Shown here: piece by piece, positions 16,252 through 25,443 of the stretch | How the letters are laid out: the number at the start of each line of letters is the position of its first letter | How positions within the stretch are numbered: position 1 is the first letter of the stretch | Assembly (NCBI GenBank): GCA_027490305.1 | Contig: JAIXYI010000036.1 | Span: 124,001-188,000, forward strand | DNA: 64,000 nucleotides | Direction: 5' to 3' | From: Flavobacteriaceae bacterium | GTDB taxonomy: Bacteria > Bacteroidota > Bacteroidia > Flavobacteriales > Flavobacteriaceae | Notes under the pieces: generated by a model | Told to the model about the DNA's origin: nothing | Database searches by the model: none | Seen by the model: only the letters and a program-made list of their open reading frames with translations | Made by a program: the position numbers and the translations under genes

Positions 16252-17091
16252 TTATCCTTTTTGTGCTCCGCGGAATTTGCGGTACGTGTTCACGATCGTA
16301 GATCCAGCCTCGTCGATAGAGTAGGTCAGGGTATCGATTTTAGATGTAAACAGGTTGTACGTGATAATCGCCAACGCAGAGGTTGAGATTCCCGTAGCCG
16401 TGTTGATAAGTGCCTCAGAGATACCGTTTGCAAGCATGGCCTGGTCAGGTGTTCCTGCAGTTGCAAGCGCGCCGAAGGCTTTGATCATACCGGTTACCGT
16501 TCCGAGGAGACCTGCCAGTGTTCCGAGTGATACCAGCGTCGAAAGGATGGTAAGGTTTTTCTCGAGCATTGGCATTTCCAATGAAGTAGCCTCTTCGATT
16601 TCTTTGTGAAGTGTCTCAGCAGCCGTTTCGCTGTCGAAACCTTCCTGCTTCACCTCCTGATACTTAACGAGTGCCGCTTTGATGGCATTGGCAACTGATC
16701 CTTGTTGACGGTCACAATCCGCAATCGCAGCTTCGATGTTTCCGTTTTTGATATTGCCTTGTACGTTCGCCATGAACTTATCGAGAGGGCCTTTTCCAGC
16801 AGCTTTCGAAATCACGAAGAAACGCTCGATGGAGAAAGAAACCACCATCAGGAGAAGTCCCATAAGCACCGGTACAATCGGTCCTCCCTTGTATACCATC
16901 GCAAGATAGTTACCTGGTTTTGGGTGGCCTTCGTTCGTGCCGCCTTCAAAGTTGGAGCCGGCTCCCATGATGAATTGCCACACCAGCCATCCGATCACGA
17001 TACATCCTACGATCACCAGGGTGGAGAAGATATTGCCTCCATTCGAACCTCCGTCTTTTTTTGCTACAGGAGCGTTTGCTGCTTTTGCCAT
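16252..17091 (-). CDS. exbB: MotA/TolQ/ExbB proton channel
   Basis: ExbB forms the inner-membrane ring that, with ExbD, uses the proton motive force to drive TonB. The 279-aa protein has an extra N-terminal membrane helix (about 21-42), a second helix near 75-93, and the C-terminal helix pair containing the conserved LGTLAGLLGTVTGMIKAF and TATGISTSALAIITYN segments. It is the first gene of a seven-gene reverse operon (exbB, exbD, exbD, tonB, small membrane protein, PstS-like, TPR). Confidence 0.93.
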   Translation of the reverse strand: MAKAANAPVAKKDGGSNGGNIFSTLVIVGCIVIGWLVWQFIMGAGSNFEGGTNEGHPKPGNYLAMVYKGGPIVPVLMGLLLMVVSFSIERFFVISKAAGKGPLDKFMANVQGNIKNGNIEAAIADCDRQQGSVANAIKAALVKYQEVKQEGFDSETAAETLHKEIEEATSLEMPMLEKNLTILSTLVSLGTLAGLLGTVTGMIKAFGALATAGTPDQAMLANGISEALINTATGISTSALAIITYNLFTSKIDTLTYSIDEAGSTIVNTYRKFRGAQKG

Positions 17092-17484
17092 TTTCTTAAG
17101 ATTTTAGATTTTAATTTAAGGGATTTTTTTGGTTAGTTAAATTACAATTATTCTTTAACAGACCGACAAATTTATATTTTTAGGTGATAAAAAAAAATTA
17201 AACCGGCTTTTTTAGAAACCCCTTAACGCCTAATCGCAAACGTTTTCAGGGTGGGCTGCGGGGGTGTGTTTTTTTCATAATTGATAATAATGTTTGTGTT
17301 TGGTGTTTTTTTTAAAAATCTTTAGCCTGATTCGCGACTTGGGGCCTTTTGTGTTGAGGATGCTGCAACCGCAACACAGGGTTGTAACCGTCTTGTTAAA
17401 GTTCGAACTTAACCTTAATTTAATATTCGCGGTGCACGCCAAACGCCACCGTAAGCCACTATTTTTGCCGTAAATGCTGTTTCT
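17092..17484. other. Long divergent intergenic region (393 nt)
   Basis: This AT-rich stretch separates the exbB operon from the DMT gene. On the reverse strand TAAATTTG (17174-17167) is a likely -7 element for exbB. On the forward strand TATTTTTG (17460-17467) lies 17 nt before the DMT start. An inverted repeat TGTGTTG (17350-17356) / CAACACA (17372-17378) with a 15-nt spacer and several poly-T tracts lie between. I see no coding frame in it. Confidence 0.6.
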
Positions 17485-17853
17485 ATGAAGACCGCTCTCA
17501 CCTTAGTACTACTTATTATTTCAAATGTATTTATGACACTGGCATGGTACGGCCACCTTCGTTTCCGCGAAATGAAGTGGTTTGAGAACGCGGGTATCAT
17601 CACGATCATCCTTATCAGTTGGGGGCTTGCCTTCTTCGAATATTGTTTCCAGGTGCCGGCCAACAGGATAGGGTATTCCGGTAACGCAGGGCCTTTCAGT
17701 CTGTTGCAATTAAAAGTCTTACAGGAAGTTATAACGCTGATGGTTTTCGTGGTCTTTTCCATTCTTTTCTTCAAGGGCGAGACGTTTCGCTGGAACCACA
17801 TCGCAGGTTGTGTATGCCTGGTATTGGCGGTGTATTTTATGTTCCGTAAATAG
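17485..17853 (+). CDS. DMT-family (DUF486) membrane protein
   Basis: A 122-aa protein with four predicted membrane helices, of the DUF486 group within the drug/metabolite transporter clan. Typical segments are VFMTLAWYGHLRF near the N-terminus and KVLQEVITLMVFVVFS in the third helix. Such short four-helix proteins usually work as dimers, but no substrate is known. The gene is probably monocistronic. Confidence 0.8.
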   Translation: MKTALTLVLLIISNVFMTLAWYGHLRFREMKWFENAGIITIILISWGLAFFEYCFQVPANRIGYSGNAGPFSLLQLKVLQEVITLMVFVVFSILFFKGETFRWNHIAGCVCLVLAVYFMFRK

Positions 17854-17922
17854 CTTACAAAACGTTAATCTGTCTGTTGCTTTGGGTGTTATTTGGTACC
17901 TTTAAAGTGCCAAAATCACATC

Positions 17923-19218
17923 ATGGAACGTCAAAAACGTATCATCATCGTCGGCGCCGGATTTGCCGGTCTCCGACTTGCCCAGGATCTCGAAGGAACA
18001 CCCTATGAAGTGTTGCTGATCGACAAGTATAACTTCCACCAATTTCAACCGCTTATGTACCAGGTGGCCACCGCGCGCCTGGAACCGGCGAGTATATCAT
18101 TTCCGTTACGGAAAGTCTTTCATCACACCAAAAACGTTCGGATTCGGATTGCGGAGGTCACCCGTGTGCAGCCTGAGAAGCGGGTGCTCGATACGACGAT
18201 TGGCCCTTTTTCGTATGACTATCTCGTTTTGGCCCAAGGGTGTACGACGAATTATTTCGGGAATGCAGAGGTCGAAGCGCATGCTTTTCCTATGAAATCG
18301 GTACCGGAAGCACTGCAACTCCGAAACCGAATCCTGCAAACGTTTGAAGATACGCTTGGGGCGTCAGAGGAAGACCTGCAGGCCATGCTCAATTTCGTTA
18401 TTGTAGGAGGCGGACCGACGGGCGTTGAACTTGCCGGCGCGCTGGCCGAAATGAAGGTTAATGTATTGCCGAAGGATTATCCTGATAAGGATTTTTCAAG
18501 ACTGACGATTTACCTCGTCGAAAGTTCTCCCCACACCTTAAACCCGATGAGTGCGGCTTCGCAAAACAAGTCACAGGAATACCTGGAGAAGTTGGGCGTA
18601 ATCGTCCGAACCAATACATTAGTCAGCAATTTCGATGGTAAAATGGTCACCTTCCAGTCGGGTGAAACGATTCCGGCACGAAATGTCATCTGGGCGGCGG
18701 GTGTCATTGGAAATAGCCTGGAAGGCATCCCGGCAGAAGCCCTTGCACGCGGGCGTCGTCTTCGCACCGACCGGCAAAATAGGGTAGTGGGACTGGATGC
18801 CGTTTTTGCACTGGGCGACATCGCGTTTATGGAAACACCCAAGTATCCGCATGGACATCCGCAGTTGGCGGCCGTTGCGATTCAACAGGGACAGCATTTG
18901 GCCCGCAATTTCAAACGGATGCTGAAACAGGAAACGCTACCGGATTTTGAATACCGCGACAAAGGTGCCATGGCAACGGTGGGCAAACGCAAAGCGGTGG
19001 TTGACCTTCCGAAGTTCAGTTTTCAGGGGCGGCTTGCCTGGCTCACCTGGATGTTTGTGCACCTCATGCTCATTTTGAGTGTGAAGAACAAGATTGTCAT
19101 TTTTATTACGTGGATGTACAGCTATCTGAACAACGACAGTACACTTCGGATTTTGTTGAAACCTGCCAGCAAGAAAACCGTATCGCCGTTACCCGAGACC
19201 GTTCGCCAAGAGGTGTAG
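17923..19218 (+). CDS. ndh: Type II NADH dehydrogenase (NDH-2)
   Basis: NDH-2 passes electrons from NADH to quinone without pumping protons. The 431-aa protein has an FAD-binding GAGFAGL motif near residue 13, a second dinucleotide motif for NADH (VGGGPTGVELAGAL near 165) and the FAD-contact ALGDIA segment near 300. The C-terminal part (WLTWMFVHLMLILSVKN) is hydrophobic and likely anchors it to the membrane. The longer frame from 17893 would use a TTG and overlap a TACCTTTA promoter-like box, so the ATG at 17923 is chosen. Its 3' end overlaps the 3' end of kmo by 30 bp. Confidence 0.9.
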   Translation: MERQKRIIIVGAGFAGLRLAQDLEGTPYEVLLIDKYNFHQFQPLMYQVATARLEPASISFPLRKVFHHTKNVRIRIAEVTRVQPEKRVLDTTIGPFSYDYLVLAQGCTTNYFGNAEVEAHAFPMKSVPEALQLRNRILQTFEDTLGASEEDLQAMLNFVIVGGGPTGVELAGALAEMKVNVLPKDYPDKDFSRLTIYLVESSPHTLNPMSAASQNKSQEYLEKLGVIVRTNTLVSNFDGKMVTFQSGETIPARNVIWAAGVIGNSLEGIPAEALARGRRLRTDRQNRVVGLDAVFALGDIAFMETPKYPHGHPQLAAVAIQQGQHLARNFKRMLKQETLPDFEYRDKGAMATVGKRKAVVDLPKFSFQGRLAWLTWMFVHLMLILSVKNKIVIFITWMYSYLNNDSTLRILLKPASKKTVSPLPETVRQEV

Positions 19219-20538
19219 GATGCGCTGCTCAACGGCCTCGCTGTCCCATTGGTTTTCGATATCGTCCATATCCATCACCTTATCCATAATGGCATTCTGG
19301 AAATTACCCAGTTCAAGCGCTTCGGCATAGGGGCGGTGGGAAAACGTGACGCGGCTATACAACGGCAGCCATTTATCAGGATGGCGTTCTGCGAAGCGTT
19401 TCTCTATTTTCTTTTGTAACAGGAAGCGATCATCCGCTGTCTTGGAACTCATTTCCATGAAGTTCCGGTAGGAAAGCTCGGCGATGGCGTCGGCATTCGG
19501 TTTCCGGGATTTTTCATACTCCGAAAACACTTTCTGCCAATCATCGCCATAGGCTTCGATCATTTCGTTGAGGATGGTGATGTCTTCGAATCCGGCATTC
19601 ATGCCCTGCCCGTAAAAGGGCACAATGGCATGGCAGGCATCGCCGATTAGCGCTACTTTATCGGTGGATGTCCACGGGAAACACTTCATCGTAACGAGTG
19701 AACTCGTCGGATTCTTAAAGAAATCATTGGCGAGCTCCGGAATCACTTCCACCGAATCGGGGAAGTTCTCTTCAAAAAAACGCTCTACCGAGTCGCGATC
19801 TACGAGTGAGGCAAACGAATTGTCTCCTTCAAACGGCATGAAAAGGGTGCAAGTAAAACTGCCGTCCAAATTGGGCAAAGCAATGAGCATATAGTCGCCC
19901 CGAGGCCAGATATGGAATGAATTTTTATCGAGTTTGTGCGATCCGTCGGCGTTGGGCGGAATGTTCAACTCTTTGTATCCGGTTGCCAGGAATTCCTGTG
20001 AGTAGTTGTACATATTTTGCCGTTGCATCCGATGGCGGATCCGCGAGAAGGCCCCATCGGCGCCGAACACTTTGTCGTACGGGAGGTCGGTCCAGGCGCC
20101 CTGTTCCGTTTCTCCTATATGTAAGGTGGCATCGGCCAGCGTCACATCCCAAATGCGGTGGTTGAAAAAGAAGGTCGCACCTGCCTGTTCTGCCAAATCG
20201 ATCATCTTGCGGTTAAGCAAACCGCGGGAGATCGAGTAAATCGCTTCACCGTGCAAGCCATACGGTTGATACGTCATACGATCTTTAAGGTGGATGGCGC
20301 GTTTGTCCATCGGGATGGCAATCTTTCGAACTTCCTCTCCAATGCCCACACTATCAAGCGCTTTCCATCCGCGATCAGACATGGCGAGGTTAATCGATCG
20401 GCCCGTAAAATTGACGGTTCGGATGTCTGAGCTTCGGTCGAAAACATGGACGGTATGTCCGTGGCGACGCAGGTAAATGGCCAACAGTGAACCGACCAAT
20501 CCAGAACCAACAACCGCGATTTTTTGGGGTTTTTGCAT
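19189..20538 (-). CDS. kmo: Kynurenine 3-monooxygenase
   Basis: Kmo is an FAD-dependent hydroxylase that turns kynurenine into 3-hydroxykynurenine in the tryptophan-to-NAD or tryptophan-degrading route. The 449-aa protein has the GSGLVGSLLA FAD motif, the NLAMSDRGWKAL segment typical of Kmo, the FGADGAFSRIR (DG) motif and ALIGDACHAIVPFYGQGMN (GD motif). A hydrophobic C-terminal membrane anchor, as in mitochondrial Kmo, is not seen. The start at 20538 follows a GGAGAG stretch. kynU, the next step, is about 2.7 kb away on the same strand. Confidence 0.93.
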   Translation of the reverse strand: MQKPQKIAVVGSGLVGSLLAIYLRRHGHTVHVFDRSSDIRTVNFTGRSINLAMSDRGWKALDSVGIGEEVRKIAIPMDKRAIHLKDRMTYQPYGLHGEAIYSISRGLLNRKMIDLAEQAGATFFFNHRIWDVTLADATLHIGETEQGAWTDLPYDKVFGADGAFSRIRHRMQRQNMYNYSQEFLATGYKELNIPPNADGSHKLDKNSFHIWPRGDYMLIALPNLDGSFTCTLFMPFEGDNSFASLVDRDSVERFFEENFPDSVEVIPELANDFFKNPTSSLVTMKCFPWTSTDKVALIGDACHAIVPFYGQGMNAGFEDITILNEMIEAYGDDWQKVFSEYEKSRKPNADAIAELSYRNFMEMSSKTADDRFLLQKKIEKRFAERHPDKWLPLYSRVTFSHRPYAEALELGNFQNAIMDKVMDMDDIENQWDSEAVEQRILHLLANGLG

Positions 20539-20620
20539 CTCTCCGTTCGAAAAGTGCGTAAAAGTAATCATTAATCGTCTAAACATTCCTGAATGAAGCC
20601 TATATATTAAGGCCCGAGGC

Positions 20621-20628
20621 TATATTTG
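20621..20628 (+). promoter_or_regulatory. -7 element of the DUF2256 gene
   Basis: TATATTTG, exact TAnnTTTG, 4 nt before the ATG at 20633. No TTG box is seen at the expected distance. The spacing predicts a leaderless mRNA. Confidence 0.5.
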
Positions 20629-20632
20629 CAGT

Positions 20633-20791
20633 ATGCGGGGCGTACGTAAACACGATTTGCCAACCAAGATATGCGATACCTGTGGTCGGCCTTTCACATG
20701 GCGGAAGAAATGGGAGCGCGACTGGGAGCACGTGCGGTATTGTTCCGATCGGTGTCGGTCGGGAAAAAAGGCCACTACTTCCGGATACTGA
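20633..20791 (+). CDS. DUF2256 small zinc-finger-like protein
   Basis: A 52-aa protein with the DUF2256 pattern: [20 protein letters not shown], then the [15 protein letters not shown] segment. Four cysteines (C14, C17, C37, C41) likely bind zinc. The function of the family is unknown; it is often found near photolyase/cryptochrome genes, though none is in this window. It converges with the penicillin-acylase-like gene with only 3 nt between the stop codons. Confidence 0.85.
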   Translation: MRGVRKHDLPTKICDTCGRPFTWRKKWERDWEHVRYCSDRCRSGKKATTSGY

Positions 20792-20794
20792 CCC

Positions 20795-23167
20795 TTATCG
20801 TTTCGGCGAAAACTGCATCTTTTGCCGAAGCGACTTGATTTTCGCTTCATTCAGTAACATCGGCCTGAATTTTCCTTCTACATACAACGCCGCCTGATCG
20901 TCATAGTGCGGACTTGTAAAAACGCCGGATTCCCCGGTAGGAAGCACGGCACGGCTGTTCTCGATGTTTGAAAAGTCGATGACCCGGCGGGTGGAGGGGC
21001 CAGCTTTTATGGTGTGTTTTGCGTCGTCGGAATACAGGAACAGTTGGTTGTCAATCACTTCGTTCGATCCCGAGACAGGCGCAGGTCCGACGTTGAAGAA
21101 AGGTCGGAAGATAGCCAAAGCGCCCAACGGATGCGGATGTTCGAGTTGGTGTACATCGCCCCATTTCCATCCCGACATTTCAGTGCCCAGTTGGGTGGTG
21201 AGGCTTGCCATCGCCTCATGGAACGAGCGCGTCAGGATCTCACTTCGGGTTTCCCGCTTTTTCGTCCGGATGTCGTCCCACCACGGTGATGACGGGTTGG
21301 CTAACTGCCTTTCGATCATTTGCTTGACAATGTGCGTGCCGATCAATAACTCGAAATTCTCTTTTCCGAGTTCATCTTCCATGGTGTTTTTTAGGTAGAA
21401 GTACAGCCATTTGTTGTACAGTACCGGCGCGGCCTCCGAGGTGGAGTTGGTGCCTTTCCATTGCCGTAGCAGTGTGATGGCTTCTTTGTCGCGGTCGTCG
21501 CGTATGCCCGACAACGAGGCCAGCATGTGTCGGACGTTGGGTAGGGCTGATACGGATGTATGGTCGAGGGTCATTCGTTCGACATCGGCTGCGGTCCAGT
21601 TGTTTTTGGCTTTGAGGAGTGACTCGATTCGGGTGGCCCGGTCATGCGGAAGGTAATAACCCGGATACAGGTAGCCATCAATGGCCTCATGTTGGTTGTT
21701 GGCTGAGTACACAAATCCGCTTTCGGGATTGACGGCGCCCGGATTTTTTGAAAAATCGAGGTATTCCTTCCAATCGTCATCGCCTTCCCCTTTGAGGATG
21801 AAGTTCGGATTTACAGAAGGTTTTTGCCGATAGAGTTTTCCGGCGGCTATCCAGGCAATATTCCCACCCGCGTCGCCGTACATCACGTTGAGCCCGGGTG
21901 CATGAATCAACGAAACGCCGGTCGCGAAGTCGTTGTGATTGCGGGCATGCGACATGCGATAGGTCGCTTCCAGCAACTTATTGGGGTGTTGGGTGTATAG
22001 CCACGACAAGGCCACAGGCATTTCTTTTTTCACGCCATCGAGCACGCCGTTTACCAAAGGTCCATGCCGTGAGATTTTCACTTTTAGCGTCACATCGGCG
22101 CTGTCTTTCACCTTGATTTTTTCAATGCGTGTTGTGTAGTTTTTGTACCCTTCCGGCGTCAGGTATTGTCCGTGGGCATTTTCCTTTTCGTGGAAGAGAT
22201 CGAGGTCGTCGTTTTCAAACATCGTCAAACCATACGCATAGGAGCGGTTGTGACCCAGCAGCGGAAACGGAGTTCCGGCGAGGTAGAATCCGTACATCTC
22301 ATGACCGGGCGTGTGAATATGTGCCTCGTACCAGGTGGCTGGTTGGGAGAAACCAATGTGCGGGTCATTTTCAAAGATAACCTTCCCGGATTTTGTTTTC
22401 GACCCGCCTATTACCCAGGAATTACTTCCGATAAAGGCTGGAGTGGGAGACGTCTCAAGCAGGGCGGACACCGATCGGGAGATGGCGGCAAACTCAAGTG
22501 TTTTTCCTTTTGCTGTTTTGAGCCGGGTGATGTGGCTGCTTCCGTCGAGGCCAAAATCGTCTAGGTACGACATACCGTAGCGATCGCGGATATCCGTCAG
22601 TAGCGGATCTGTTTTTTGCGCCATGGCGAAGCTGAACGACATAAACCCAAAAACGTTGTATACGTCTTCCAGCGTGAAAGGTTTCTTTTCGATACCGAGA
22701 AGGGTGAATTCGATGGGCGTGTCGCCCTGTTCCATATATTGGTTGATGCCGTCAACATAGGCCATCGCCAAACGGTAGGACTCGGAGTTCGGGTCAAGTT
22801 CAGCCACAGACTTTTTGGAGTATTCCGCAATGCCCGTTGCTGCGAAAAAGCGGTCGGTTTTCAGCAATTTGCTACCAAATAACTCTGATAGTCTTCCGGG
22901 TGCGATGCGGCGCAGGATTTCCATTTGCCATAAACGATCCTGGGCGTGTACATAGCCCAATACGCGCTGTGCATCGGTTTCGTTTTCGGCGAAAATGTGA
23001 GGGATGCCGTAGTCGTCGAAATAGACATTGGTGGTATGCGACAATCTATTAATTGAAGCATCTCCTTCATAATCAGGTGCCAGCGACTTGCAATATACAT
23101 AGAGGAACAGCGCCATGCTGACCAGGACGACCAGCAATGCCCATAGTACTTTCGTTCGACGTTTCAT
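20795..23167 (-). CDS. Penicillin acylase family (Ntn-hydrolase) protein
   Basis: A 790-aa exported amidase of the penicillin/cephalosporin/acyl-homoserine-lactone acylase family. An N-terminal membrane or signal helix (residues 8-26) is followed by the alpha chain (with DDYGIPHIFAENETDAQ), a linker, and the beta chain beginning at the autocatalytic Ser of GSNSWVIGG (about residue 248). The family matures by self-cleavage at that Ser and hydrolyses amide bonds; the natural substrate here is unknown. Its position between kmo and kynU on the same strand is notable but does not prove a role in that pathway. Confidence 0.88.
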   Translation of the reverse strand: MKRRTKVLWALLVVLVSMALFLYVYCKSLAPDYEGDASINRLSHTTNVYFDDYGIPHIFAENETDAQRVLGYVHAQDRLWQMEILRRIAPGRLSELFGSKLLKTDRFFAATGIAEYSKKSVAELDPNSESYRLAMAYVDGINQYMEQGDTPIEFTLLGIEKKPFTLEDVYNVFGFMSFSFAMAQKTDPLLTDIRDRYGMSYLDDFGLDGSSHITRLKTAKGKTLEFAAISRSVSALLETSPTPAFIGSNSWVIGGSKTKSGKVIFENDPHIGFSQPATWYEAHIHTPGHEMYGFYLAGTPFPLLGHNRSYAYGLTMFENDDLDLFHEKENAHGQYLTPEGYKNYTTRIEKIKVKDSADVTLKVKISRHGPLVNGVLDGVKKEMPVALSWLYTQHPNKLLEATYRMSHARNHNDFATGVSLIHAPGLNVMYGDAGGNIAWIAAGKLYRQKPSVNPNFILKGEGDDDWKEYLDFSKNPGAVNPESGFVYSANNQHEAIDGYLYPGYYLPHDRATRIESLLKAKNNWTAADVERMTLDHTSVSALPNVRHMLASLSGIRDDRDKEAITLLRQWKGTNSTSEAAPVLYNKWLYFYLKNTMEDELGKENFELLIGTHIVKQMIERQLANPSSPWWDDIRTKKRETRSEILTRSFHEAMASLTTQLGTEMSGWKWGDVHQLEHPHPLGALAIFRPFFNVGPAPVSGSNEVIDNQLFLYSDDAKHTIKAGPSTRRVIDFSNIENSRAVLPTGESGVFTSPHYDDQAALYVEGKFRPMLLNEAKIKSLRQKMQFSPKR

Positions 23168-23203
23168 ATCCGGTTAGGTTGCCCGGACAAGGTACGAAAG
23201 TTT

Positions 23204-24469
23204 CTAACGCGCCGTAATTCCGCTTTTCAGGATTTGTCCGAATCGATACATATCCTCGAATCGGGTATACAACGGAACGGGCGCCAGGCGGATGACATTC
23301 GGTTCGCGCCAGTCGGTGATGACACCATTGGCCATGAGGTACTCAAACAGGCTGCGACCTTCTCCGTGAAGGAAGACGGATAACTGGCAACCGCGTTCTG
23401 CGGGCGTAATCACTTCGAAATTACCATTCGTTTCACGTCCGATTTCGTTCAGGATGAATTCGAGATAGGATGTGATGCGATCGCGTTTGGCGATAAGTCG
23501 TTCCATACCCACCTCTTCGAACATTTCGAGTGATGCCAGGTACGGTGCCAACGATAAAACGGGAAGGTTACTGACTTGCCAGCCATCGGCGCCATTGACG
23601 GGGTCGAACACCGGCTCCATTTTGAAACGACGCTCTTTGTTGTGTCCGTACCATCCGGCAAAGCGGTGAAGAGACGTGTCTTGGTGGTGTTTTTCGTGGA
23701 TGAAGCAACCCGAGGCGTTTCCGGGTCCGGAGTTCATATATTTATACGAACACCAGGCGGCGAAGTCGACATCCCATTCGTGCAGGGCGAGTTCAACGTT
23801 TCCGGCGGCGTGGGCGAGATCCCATCCGACGTAGGCGCCTCTTTCATGCCCGGCGCGCGTGATGGTCTGCATGTCGAAAACCTGTCCGGTATAATAGTTC
23901 ACACCTCCGATCAGCACTAGTGCCGTCCCTTCGCCCACTGTTCGGATCGTTTCCAACACATCTTCGAGGCGGATATTCTGTTCGCCGGGGCGGCGTTTAA
24001 TTTCAATGATGGCATCCGCCGGATCAAAACCATGGAATTTCACCTGACTTTGCAGCATATATTGGTCGGACGGGAACGCTTTTTCCTCACAGATAATCTT
24101 ATAACGGTCGGGGGTAGGCCGGTAAAACGATACCATCAGAAGGTGCAGGTTGACCGTCAGCGTGTTCATGACGGTGACTTCCGCCGGTTTCGCTCCGACG
24201 ATTTTCGCCAGTGGTCGTGCAAGTCGTTCGTGGTAATCCCACCAGGGTTTTTCCGCATAAAAGTGCCCCTCGACAGCCATCGAGGCCCAGTCGTTCATAA
24301 CTTCGTCGACGTAGGTTTTGGTGCGTTTGGGCTGAAGTCCTAATGAGTTTCCTACAAAATAAATGACGTCCTGGCCATTGTGTTGTGGGAAAAGGAATTC
24401 GTTTCTATAAGAAGCGAGTTCGTCCTGCGCATCGAGTGCGCGCGCGTAGTCGAGCGTATTTTCAAACAT
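23204..24469 (-). CDS. kynU: Kynureninase
   Basis: KynU is a PLP enzyme that splits (3-hydroxy)kynurenine into (3-hydroxy)anthranilate and alanine. The 421-aa protein shows the family blocks FVGNSLGLQPKRTK, WDLAHAAGNVELALHEWDVDF and the PLP-lysine motif WCSYKYMNSGPGN. The N- and C-terminal ends are complete. It acts directly after Kmo. A TACCTTTA box (24496-24489, one mismatch to TAnnTTTG) lies about 20 nt upstream. Confidence 0.95.
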   Translation of the reverse strand: MFENTLDYARALDAQDELASYRNEFLFPQHNGQDVIYFVGNSLGLQPKRTKTYVDEVMNDWASMAVEGHFYAEKPWWDYHERLARPLAKIVGAKPAEVTVMNTLTVNLHLLMVSFYRPTPDRYKIICEEKAFPSDQYMLQSQVKFHGFDPADAIIEIKRRPGEQNIRLEDVLETIRTVGEGTALVLIGGVNYYTGQVFDMQTITRAGHERGAYVGWDLAHAAGNVELALHEWDVDFAAWCSYKYMNSGPGNASGCFIHEKHHQDTSLHRFAGWYGHNKERRFKMEPVFDPVNGADGWQVSNLPVLSLAPYLASLEMFEEVGMERLIAKRDRITSYLEFILNEIGRETNGNFEVITPAERGCQLSVFLHGEGRSLFEYLMANGVITDWREPNVIRLAPVPLYTRFEDMYRFGQILKSGITAR

Positions 24470-24537
24470 GTGGCTGCTTTTGGAAGCGTAAAGGTAGTGA
24501 GAAGTAGGAAACCACGCTATTGAAAAAGGGCCGTTTT

Positions 24538-25419
24538 CTATCCCAGATCGTAGCCAAAACGACGCAATTGTCGTTTATCGGAACGCCAGTCTTTGTTGAC
24601 TTTTACAAAAAACTCGATGTGGATTTGTTTCCCGAAAAACTTCTCAAGGTCAGCGCGTGCGGCCACTCCGACTTTTTTGATAGCGGCTCCTTTATGGCCG
24701 ATGATGATGCCCTTTTGGGTATCGCGTTCTACCATGATGACGGAGCGGATGCGGATGATGTCGTCGTCTTCCTGGAATTCTTCCGTCTCTACTTCAACGG
24801 CATACGGAATCTCTTTATCGTAGTACAACAAGATTTTTTCGCGGATGGTTTCGTTGACGAAAAACCGCTCCGGCTTGTCGGTCAGGGCGTCTTTGGGATA
24901 GTACGGAGGCGATTCGGGTAGCAGCTCCAAAATGCGTGTGAATACCTCTTGTACGTTGAAGTTCTCAAGTGCCGACAACGGGATGATTTCGGCATTGGGT
25001 ACGAGTTCTTTCCAGTGCGCGACCTGCAATTCAAGGTCTTCCTGGTTCGTTTTGTCGATTTTATTGAGTAATAGTAAGACCGGAATCCGGGCGTTGACGA
25101 TTTTGCGGAAGAAATCCTCGTCTTTCAGGGCTTTTTCCCCCGTCTCGACCATATACAGTAATACGTCGGCATCTTCAAAAGCCGATTTCACGAATTTCAT
25201 CATCGATTCCTGCATCTCGTAGGCCGGTTTGATGATGCCGGGCGTGTCGGAAAACACTACCTGGAACTCGTCGCCGTTGACGATACCGAGGATGCGGTGT
25301 CGGGTGGTTTGTGCTTTCGATGTGATGATGGAAAGGCGTTCCCCGACCAGGGCATTCATCAGGGTCGATTTTCCGACGTTCGGGTTTCCTATGATATTGA
25401 CGAATCCGGCTTTGTGCAT
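24538..25419 (-). CDS. era: GTPase Era
   Basis: Era is an essential GTPase that binds the 3' end of 16S rRNA in 30S maturation. The 293-aa protein has the P-loop GNPNVGKSTL, the DTPG switch motif, NKID, and a C-terminal KH domain with GHKGAAIKKVG. It begins 24 nt after the methyltransferase on the same strand, so the two are probably co-transcribed. Confidence 0.96.
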   Translation of the reverse strand: MHKAGFVNIIGNPNVGKSTLMNALVGERLSIITSKAQTTRHRILGIVNGDEFQVVFSDTPGIIKPAYEMQESMMKFVKSAFEDADVLLYMVETGEKALKDEDFFRKIVNARIPVLLLLNKIDKTNQEDLELQVAHWKELVPNAEIIPLSALENFNVQEVFTRILELLPESPPYYPKDALTDKPERFFVNETIREKILLYYDKEIPYAVEVETEEFQEDDDIIRIRSVIMVERDTQKGIIIGHKGAAIKKVGVAARADLEKFFGKQIHIEFFVKVNKDWRSDKRQLRRFGYDLG

Positions 25420-25443
25420 TTTAGAAAGGGTGGCGTTACGTAA

